Shown piece by piece: positions 56,376 to 64,000 of a stretch of 64,000 bases of DNA (position 1 is the stretch's first letter; each line of letters starts with the position of its first letter). The notes beneath the pieces were generated by a model. It was not told the origin of the DNA, made no database searches, and was given only the letters and a program-made list of their open reading frames with translations. The position numbers and the translations under genes were made by a program. The DNA comes from Asterella californica (Eukaryota > Streptophyta > Marchantiopsida > Marchantiales > Aytoniaceae). The DNA lies in assembly GCA_036924285.1 (NCBI GenBank), contig JAYKYS010000014.1, forward strand, positions 8,432,001 to 8,496,000. Direction: 5' to 3'.

Positions 56376-57438
56376 TCGTGGACGAGTACGAGCAAAAGGA
56401 GAATCGAGAACCAAGTCAACTTTCCACTAGTGATTTACCGGCTTTGCTAGCCTTCGGCACCTAGCGTCTCCAAGAAGAGGTTTTTATCTTATACTTCCTG
56501 TAGTGGACAACGCGAGCTTTCCTGCTAGCTAGCTGTGTGTGGTATAAACCGTAGGGGATTTGAAGGGGATAAAATTTCAGTGGAGAAATCTCAAGGGTGT
56601 CACCTTTCCGTCAGTGTGGGTGAGGTGGAAGTGTTGTTGTCTTTGCACCGTGCCCATGTTAATAACGTTTATGAGTCAGAGAACTGTGCTTACCGTTGTG
56701 GCCATAATCCATAACGGGGATTGCGTATGTTGCCATCTCACCCACACAGATGGAAAGTTGTGTTGTCTTTGCATACATACCCATGTTAATAAGGTTTGTG
56801 AATCATAGACCTTTGTTTACCCTTGTGGCCATAGTCCATATCAGGATTGCATATGGTGCAATCTCACCCACACCCCTTCAGTCGGGTGAGAAGGTAAGTT
56901 GTGTTCTCTTGCGCACTTACTCATGTTGATACGATTTACGAGTCACTGATCTGTGTTTACGGTTACGGCAGGGATTGCCTATGTCATCCGCTTTGGAGAC
57001 TCTCTTGAAGAAAATTGCTGAAGCTGGGACGTTCGAACTCTCTCCTGTGTGTGCAATTATGGGAGGTATTCTTGGCCAGGTAAGGTTGAAGCTATTTGAA
57101 GACCTTATGTTTGATCACTTGCAGTTTAGGGAGAAATATGAATGGGGAGCAAACGGAAATGCATGAGCAAGACCTTTTCGTTTGGAAAAAGTTATGGTGT
57201 CGAGGGAAGCAAGATTTTTGTTCGTTCTCCCGATTCTCTAACGTGTAATGACGAAATTCGAGAACCAAGCTAAACTTCTAAGGTGCTCTTGGGCAACCAC
57301 TGAATGACATTGACCTGAATGGACCTTGTTTTCCAGAAGGTGCTGAAACTTTTGTCATGCAAAGGAGAACCGATCAAGAACTACTTTTTCTTTGATGCAT
57401 CTGATGGAAAGGGAATGATTGAGGATGTGTCTCCTTGA
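56376..57438 (+). pseudogene. SAE1: SUMO-activating enzyme subunit 1 (SAE1/AOS1), last three exons
   Basis: C-terminal part of the small subunit of the nuclear SUMO E1, which with SAE2 adenylates SUMO. Exon 1 (56376-56479) encodes VDEYEQKENREPSQLS and TSDLPALLA, then an in-frame TAG (56462-56464), then RLQEE before the donor gttttt. Exon 2 (56972-57079) follows ggcag and encodes ALETLLKKIAEAGT and FELSPVCAIMGGILGQ, ending CAG|gtaagg. Exon 3 (57337-57438) follows ttccag and encodes SCKGEPIKNY and FFFDASDGKGMIEDVSP, then TGA. All three exons splice in phase. The match to the conserved AOS1 C-terminus is clear. The upstream adenylation exons are missing from the window, and the TAG would truncate the protein. 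Confidence 0.9.
56590..56985 (+). repeat. Degenerate tandem repeat of about 130-140 bp in the SAE1 intron
   Basis: Three units share cccatgttaataa (or a variant), a gtggccata phrase and a gattgc-tatg phrase (about 56717, 56853 and 56973). The last unit contains the splice acceptor and first codons of SAE1 exon 2, so acceptor-like sequence occurs three times in a row. Confidence 0.7.
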
Positions 57439-57822
57439 AGTACTTTGTCACTGTAATATAGGGACTCTTAACACACATGGCGCAGCTGTCGCATGCCTCG
57501 TAGACAGTCTAGAAGCAAGTGCATGAAACTTCTAGCAACCATGCAGTACCGAAGTTCTCGTCGCGCGCGGAATGAACCTTTCGGCTCACCACTGTCTATG
57601 GATCAATGCAAAAGCGAAAAAAGCAATTTTGTGGATCTTGTTCTGGACGTCCGGCCTCGTCTGTACATAGCAGAAACTGTCGGCTTACCTCAGCTTGTTC
57701 GGTTCTAACGATTCGGGCGGTCGCCTACCACGTTGGACTTGAGAGGAGTAATAGCAGTATCTTACGTTAACAGTGTTTCGTAGGGATGAAATCAGCAGCC
57801 ATCTGGACCGGTGATTTTACAG
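57439..57822 (+). other. Sequence downstream of SAE1
   Basis: Unique sequence after the SAE1 stop, presumably its 3' untranslated region and flank. A 71-residue frame (57493-57708) has no recognised motif. It ends where the right arm starts. Confidence 0.4.
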
Positions 57823-59259
57823 GCTTGTTATTGGCTTATATGGTTATAGGCTGAACCACCTTATTCGAGCCGGACGACTTCTTTCAGAGATTTGAGCTCA
57901 AGAGATAGAGCAGACGGTCCAAGGGTTGGCAATGTACCTGAACAATTAAGCATGTTTTGGAATCAAATTACTGTCAATCCCCGAAAGTTGCGGGTTGTGC
58001 ATGACGCAGTGTCTAAGCTGGTAGTGCGTGCAACGTGAGAAATGATGGGTGGTTGTTTCCCCTTCAGAAACCTCATTAGATTTTACTTCAAAATTGCGGC
58101 AAGTCGCACCTCTACATCGGAGTGATCCGGAATGATTTCACGTGCAGGTAATGTTGTCATTGTGGAGCATAAGGTATGCTCTTCAAGCTCATGCTTTGGA
58201 ATATCAAATACGTTACTGTCTCAGAGATATCTGTTTTCAGTCGGCACCTGTGATTACCTGTTAGCAGGATTCGAGGAATTTTCTTGCCTTGGCCTTACTG
58301 TTAGGATCACGAATTGAATTATAATAGTGTGTCATCTCAACAGATTTCTCCTGCAACAGTGTCAGGAATCTGGATGTAACCTTCACTTGAAGTACTTAAG
58401 GAGGTCCAGACATCACATCCACTTGACACTCCATCCAAATGTCAAGAAGGTGCTTCAAACTCAGTCATGTCTGAACTTCGGAATGCTGATCATAATACGT
58501 CTACGGAACGCAAGCCCATAAGCAAGCTGAGCTCCTTTCCAATATTTGGTTCTTGGACTTACGAGCTCTTCGTGTGACCTTGAACAATAAGTTTTATCTA
58601 TCCAGAGGACTTCAGTATAGATCCTCTATACTCAGCTTGCATCATCACGATGAAACAGCACGCAGAAGGCTTTTACGAAAGCCCCGCGTCGTAACAAGAC
58701 CTCCCGGCCCATGATCGGCTGACGCTCTTTACTAAACATGCATTTCACTTATAAAGCTTCCAGTGGCCCGCCCTCTGAAACAGGCTCTATATTTCTCTCT
58801 CACTTTTTTTATTCCGAAGTGCCCACTACTTTGTCGCTTCCTCTTGGGAGATACTTCAAAGTAAGCTCCGACGATCAGCCTCAAGTTAAGCTGGTTCGAT
58901 GGCACGGATGTCTGAAGATGTCCTCCGCTGAAAACTACTCGCGTATCCAAACATCTGCCATGGCATGGATAGACACAAGGCCTCGAGCAGCTGGAAGAAG
59001 CCTGAGATACAACTGAACAGAAATTTGGAGCGTTTATGAGCACTTCTGGACGGTAACGGGGTTGGTGGAAATAAGTTTAGGGCTCCGAATGTAAGCGTTT
59101 CAAGGTGAAGAAGAAGAGGAAGAAAGCTTGTGACAATGAGCAGGTTGAAAGCTGCAGAAGGAATCGGACATGTGCAGCAGCTCCTCCGGTCCAGGCCTGA
59201 ACGTATTTAGATGCACGGCCACCGCTTCCTCTGCTTCGAGCGTTATCCTAGTGTGGAGT

Positions 59260-59290
59260 TGTGAGATGCGATTTCAAATCGCATCTCACA
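59260..59290. repeat. 31-base palindrome, right arm
   Basis: Same palindrome as at 51663-51693, about 120 bases upstream of the transferase frame. Confidence 0.9.
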
Positions 59291-59380
59291 TAAACTCATA
59301 ATGTGGTCATCTCAGTTGATGAGACCATCTAGCGGAACAGACAGAGAATCAGAACAGGCCGTCTACTGGCCCGAACGCTG

Positions 59381-60130
59381 GTGCGCAGCACTCTTGCAAG
59401 ATATGCGAACGGGGCAGTCCATCCGGCATCTTTGAGGTTTAGGAAAAATTCGTATGGAAAGCCGGAGGTGATATGGCCATCTCTCACTACAGATGGGAAG
59501 CCTTGGAATCCTCCACGCCTGTCATTCAACCTTTCACACACAACGTCGCTCGTAGCTTGTGGCGTAGCTCTTGATTCTGCTGTCGGCGTGGACGTTGAGG
59601 AGAAGGAACGCAAACTCACCTCGAAACTGGCGACCTTCGCGCGGAATAAGCTTTCGTCTCGGGAAGCAGAGTGGCTTCAGCATATGACAGATACGCACGA
59701 GCAGCGCCAGAGGTTTTTGCAGCTGTGGACGTTGAAAGAATCCTACGTGAAGGCAGTGGGAAAAGGGATCAGTGGTGTACCGTTTAAGGAATTCGCCTTT
59801 GGATTAACGACGTCACGAGAAGCGCGTGAGCGTCTCACGAAAGTCTTGGAATTGCCGGCAGACTCGCAGGCCAAACGGATTACACTTGACCTGGCAAAAT
59901 CGGTCGCAGAACGGGAGAAAGCTGCAAGCTGCTGGAAGTTTGTTCTGTTTGAACCGAGCCCTGCTCATGTCGCGTCAATATGTGTCGAGGATAAGCTGGA
60001 GGATACTGATGATAGTGCTGCACCGTTTCGAGTCCAGGCATGGAAAACTGTACCCATGAGTTCGGATGAAACTCTTCAAGGAGGTGCGTTGGGACTTGGA
60101 ATATCACTTGACAGTAGTTGTGTAGGTTAA
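59381..60130 (+). CDS. 4'-phosphopantetheinyl transferase, 3' exon with open frame
   Basis: A 249-residue frame carrying most of an Sfp-type (ACPS superfamily) transferase like plant enzymes for organellar or cytosolic carrier proteins. It has FRKNSYGKPEV (20-30), NLSHTTSLVACG (50-61), the Mg2+/CoA-binding VGVDVEEKER (68-77) and WTLKESYVKAVGKG (116-129), with the family's expected spacing, then a C-terminal extension. The frame opens upstream of the GTG at 59381, back to a TAG at 59330-59332. Relative to the other arm about 20 bases are deleted near 59341, and the normal N-terminal lobe is not found. It is best seen as a gene fragment whose exon happens to be open; expression cannot be judged. 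Confidence 0.75.
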   Translation: MRSTLARYANGAVHPASLRFRKNSYGKPEVIWPSLTTDGKPWNPPRLSFNLSHTTSLVACGVALDSAVGVDVEEKERKLTSKLATFARNKLSSREAEWLQHMTDTHEQRQRFLQLWTLKESYVKAVGKGISGVPFKEFAFGLTTSREARERLTKVLELPADSQAKRITLDLAKSVAEREKAASCWKFVLFEPSPAHVASICVEDKLEDTDDSAAPFRVQAWKTVPMSSDETLQGGALGLGISLDSSCVG

Positions 60131-60136
60131 TTAATG

Positions 60137-60412
60137 TAGGTTCTAATTCCACACTAAGTTTGGAGACTAGAATCGATGGTCCAAGCTGACAACTTTCCAC
60201 GTTGATTTATTTGGACTAGAATATATGGGGACCAAAGCAGATAAATACTGTGTGAGAACGACAGATCCTGTCTAGGTTCTAGTTCACACACTAAATTTGG
60301 AGATTAGAATCGATGTGGTCCAGACTAAACAATCTTCGCATGTTGATTCGTTCGGAATAGAATATATGGGGACCAAAGCAGATAGTGTGTGAGAGAGACA
60401 GATCCTGACATG
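60137..60412. repeat. Two-unit tandem repeat beside the transferase copy (right arm)
   Basis: Units of about 140 and 135 bases, each with agaatatatggggaccaaag. Mirrors 50530-50790. Confidence 0.75.
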
Positions 60413-61853
60413 TTAAGTTGTGTAGTTGCAACGAATGGCGTACATCTCCGAGATGTACGCCATTGATGTACGCCATACACCTCGATGCTATCAAGTATTG
60501 TATTTGTATTGTAAGGGCCCCATCTTAGTGCGAGATCATTATCTAGAAAGTCAAACTGCTAGTTGTAGTTGACGTGTCACACTGAATTTAACAATCTTTC
60601 CTTCCGGATGTGTCATACTCAATCTCTCTGGCTAGTATAAGTGATATTTGCACAGCGTTGAAAAGGTCTAAGGGCATAACTCGGAGCTTCCAACGCGATT
60701 CCCATGGCCAAGATCATACTACGAGTCTCTACCTGCACTTTCACACCTTCATCACTTAGAGCATCTAGAACATTGTCCTTTTGCAGTTTTAGTTTCTAGT
60801 AAAGTGTTTTAGTTTCCGTCTAGTGATACTCGCTGTATAGACGATTTTGCGTTAATTATCAGAGAGAGTTATCTTTAGCGGTAAAATTGTAAGTACAGTA
60901 TTCTCAACTCAAAATATAGTTCATTATTTTAAAATATCTTTCTTTCCGTGGGTATTGTATATTAAACTCTAATTCAACTCTAAAGAGTTTCGCGCTAATC
61001 GAATCAGTATTTAAGAATTTCATATATGTTATCTTCTTTTTTTCTTGTGGAAGGTGTTACTACGACCACCACTCGCATTTTCACTTTCCTCGTGTTATAA
61101 CTGCGGTCGGGTGTCAACTATGTATAAAGTATTCCATCACGTAACCCTTCCGACGTAAAATATGCATGAAGACGAGAATATATAGATGCTAGAACCCATA
61201 GTCCAAGCAATCGTCCATGTGTGTCAGCAAAGTGTTATTGTAGCACCGAATGAAAAATCGTCCAACCAACCTATTGGACAAATTGCTCGCGCGATACGAG
61301 AAATCCTCCTCATTTGAAGGCGCATTTAGATGTTACTTTCAAACTCGTAAAACTTGTTATGGTGCCCGAGCGCCACAGAGCATGTATTGGCGATTGTGAG
61401 CGATATCTTTGGTACGTGCGTTCGTCCTTACGGTAACTCCGTTTACCCTTGCGATAGACCATGCTGCACCAAAAACAGCGTACGTTACAAGTGAAAGCCT
61501 TTGTTTTCTGGATTTTGTTCTCTTTTGAATCTTGTATAAGGAAAGCGCCCCTTGATGGAACCTGAATGGTCTTTTCATTACCGTGTTTCTTCCAGAAGAA
61601 CGGCTTTTTTGTTTATTTTTGTATCATTAGTTTTGTTTCCTTTTAGAGCTCTGCATGAAATTGCGTGGCTACACATTTGGTAAGGAAGACAGGGTCAGTC
61701 CCGGAAGGTCACTATCTATTCTGAATATTTTATTTTTACTGCATTATTGTTTAATTATTTATTAAGTATATTCTCTATTGAATGTAATGACGTTATAGTT
61801 CTTCAAATTCTAAAGACTTTGAAGAACTAATACAAAATTAGACATTTCTTTTA

Positions 61854-62690
61854 ATACTGTCTTTAGTTTCTTTTTCAAAATAGAATTATCAAATTATATT
61901 ATCCAACTATAACAAACATTATACGCTCATGTATAAAGATCTTGGTTCTGATTCTAGTATCACTAAGGGTGTAACCGCACCATGCTTTTTGAGGACTAGT
62001 CTTTGTTCCCGTATGTTCAGACTTGAGGATCCGTAATAAGAGAGTCACTGTCTGTGTTCAGGTTTTTCTGGACCTTCTCCATGGTTGAAGGAGAAATCTG
62101 TTTCAACCCTTCTGTTATATTTTGCAGTTTTTTGGACTTGCATGTCTCTGGACTTGATAGTAATAATGGGTTTTTTTGAGGAGAGGAGCTCTAGGACCCA
62201 AAAATTCATGTAGTTGTTATGCGATTAGTTTACTATCTCCAGAAAACTACACGTGAGAAAAAGCTTGGGGAGAACTAGTTTTTAAAGAAAAATCTGGAAA
62301 AGCAAAAGTCAATAAGATTCGCGCTGTTATGGGCTAAACATCAATCAGGTTTTTATGAACTGTAGTCAACGGTAGCACAAAGGCAGCTGCTTTTGCAAAA
62401 CAGGATGTGGTGAACAATCTGGAGCATTCAGGATCCACCAAGAGATGTCCTGTCAAATTAGAGATAGAAATAAGGAACTAATAAGTAGTTTGAGTTAATT
62501 CATTATATTTATTTTCTATTAAACTGAAATAAAATAATTCTCATAAAAAGTTATTCTGAATGATATATATGTACACAAATAAATGTTAGATTATTATATT
62601 TTTTCCTTTGTTATAATTGTAGAAACCTCTTCAGTATATTATAGATATAATTAAATTAGACATATTCTTCCATTGCTGAAGATACTTTTT
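61854..62690. other. Mostly unassigned sequence right of the inverted repeat
   Basis: 61900-62092 is the inverted copy of 45411-45605. 62093-62690 is unique, AT-rich toward the right, with no gene seen. Confidence 0.5.
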
Positions 62691-64000
62691 TAAAATACTT
62701 TTTTGAATACCTTTATTAAATTGCACATGCTTTGGTAATTATATAGATACATCAAATGACCCCCAAGAGGTTATACAGTAAAAGATATTAAAATGAAAAG
62801 GAGTATGAGAAAATATCTGTAAACGGGAAAGAGAATATTAATCTCAATAAATTTCTCATGTTATAAAGAAGAAACAGATGACGTTTCTAATATGTTTGAA
62901 GAGACTGAAAAATTAAAATGGAAATTGTGAGTATTATTCCGATATATGATGTACTGTTCACCTTTGATTATTATTTGGTTGTAAAAAGCATAGATATATA
63001 ATAAATTAAAATAGTGATAATAATAGTACAAAAATAACCAACTAAGTACTTCTATATTTTGTAAAACAATCAACAAGTAAATGAATATTTCTAAGGTTAC
63101 TAACGATTTTTGTTATAAACACGTGTGAGTAAAATAAAGTATTATTAACTAATTTAATGAAACTTTTAATATCAACAAAAATTTAATAAAAATAAAAATA
63201 AAAATTTATAAAATTTAATTGAGTTTTAAGTAAAAACTACTTTTAAATAATATTACTTTGCAAATATTCATTTTATTTCGAAACATAATATTTTAAAATT
63301 ATTCGTTAGAAAAACGAAGAGCTACTAAAATACATTTTGACTTGCACGTGTCATCAGCAAAGTACACTGAGTTTCCTTCGAGCATATTTATATTATTAAT
63401 CTTTTCTAAATTATAATAAAATAGTTTTGGAATACTAATAACAATTTTTTCAAATATAACTAAAACTAAAAAGAATTACTATGAAGCATCAACTAATCAT
63501 CCGAATCATACTTATGTTTATGTTTGATATCTCATGATATCGAAAGCGAGTTTGTATTAATAATTCATCAGTAGGTAAGTAAACTGTTATATAGTCTCAT
63601 AGATCATACACATTATTCAAGCATTGCATTGATTATATGATGACTATATGATGATATTTTGACTATTTAAATATAAAAGTTTTCTAGAAACGAACTTTTT
63701 GACGAAGGAGATATAGTTGAACCTTGTGTCTATTAATATTTTGCGATAGAATGCAAAGTGATGCAATTTTAATATTTAAGATCTATGAACAGTGATCGTT
63801 GAACCTGAAAAGTGAAAATAATATAGTAACTGAAAACCTCTAAAATTTGATTAAAACTGTTCACGTGTTCTTATAATTAGCGTCCAAGAAGGATGAACAT
63901 ATAAACTATAAGAGTAATAACATCTTTGTATAGTGATAAGATTCAAAATATCGACTCACTGATATAAAAGGTCGTGGATAAAAGAAAACCATCACTATTA
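62690..64000. repeat. AT-rich blocks, copy 4, running off the window
   Basis: Same-strand copy of 44040-45320 and inverted copy of 53870-55270: first the piece shared with the block C border, then block E (62985-63280), then block B (63285 on). No coding sequence. The copy is cut by the window end. Confidence 0.85.

Larger units (their letters stand above)
57823..61853. repeat. Right arm of the large inverted repeat
   Basis: Reverse complement of 49046-53136. Its inner end at aggcttgttattggctta (57823) follows SAE1 flank. The outer end near 61853 is followed by unrelated sequence, whereas the left arm abuts RSH1. Only the transferase fragment is recognisable as coding; 57823-59330 and 60413-61853 hold no gene I can support. 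A small extra duplication of atgtacgccat lies at about 60440-60475. Confidence 0.92.

Noticed and set aside
59381..60130. Fully functional phosphopantetheinyl transferase gene
   Set aside because: The catalytic region is open, but the N-terminal lobe and any start with upstream exons are missing, and a deletion lies just upstream, so it is listed as an exon-level fragment.

Overview
The window looks like land-plant nuclear DNA, most probably from a bryophyte and plausibly a liverwort. The evidence is spliceosomal introns, fragments of plant-type genes (a chloroplast RSH1-type RelA/SpoT homologue, the SUMO E1 subunit SAE1/AOS1, an Sfp-type phosphopantetheinyl transferase), a plant large-subunit rRNA fragment, and a Ty1/copia element primed by tRNA-iMet. 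The liverwort assignment rests only on my recollection of Marchantia-like retroelement proteins and is not proven by the sequence. I found no intact, clearly functional host gene and no CRISPR array, intact tRNA or complete rRNA gene.

Layout. Positions 1-12390 and 36600-64000 are a mosaic of duplicated blocks in direct and inverted orientation. These blocks carry (i) four decayed RSH1 fragments with introns (4570-5351, 8524-9128, 41542-42437 on minus, 48429-49033); (ii) unrecognised ORF families, here called A, F, G and H, each in two or more copies; (iii) four copies of an AT-rich block; and (iv) two separate pieces of 26S/28S rDNA (6709-6944, 45655-45907). Between 49046 and 61853 lies a large inverted repeat with arms of about 4.05 kb and a 4.7-kb spacer. 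Each arm holds a copy of the 3' part of a phosphopantetheinyl transferase gene. The spacer holds the last three exons of SAE1, with good splice sites but an in-frame TAG.

Positions 12391-33100 are a retrotransposon graveyard. In order they hold a copia 5' LTR, primer-binding site, gag, protease and integrase that stop before reverse transcriptase; a reversed coiled-coil retroelement fragment; a gag-only LTR element with a 157-bp tandem array; a degraded copia RT-RNase H; a degraded Ty3/gypsy RT-RNase H-integrase; and a degraded retroelement packed with GAAGAC/GTCTTC motifs. The copia element is inserted into a copy of ORF family H. Positions 33100-36600 are mostly AT-rich DNA with a Mutator-like zinc-knuckle fragment, a G-box-rich promoter-like stretch, a tRNA-SINE-like head and a roughly 590-bp tandem duplication.

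The gene fragments do not form a pathway. Their introns show that they were copied as DNA, not from mRNA, and then amplified, inverted and broken together. Three different rearrangement junctions fall within about five bases of one another at a single RSH1 intron/exon boundary. The most interesting possibility is a palindromic gene-fragment amplicon: either a gene-capturing DNA element or part of a low-recombination chromosome region.
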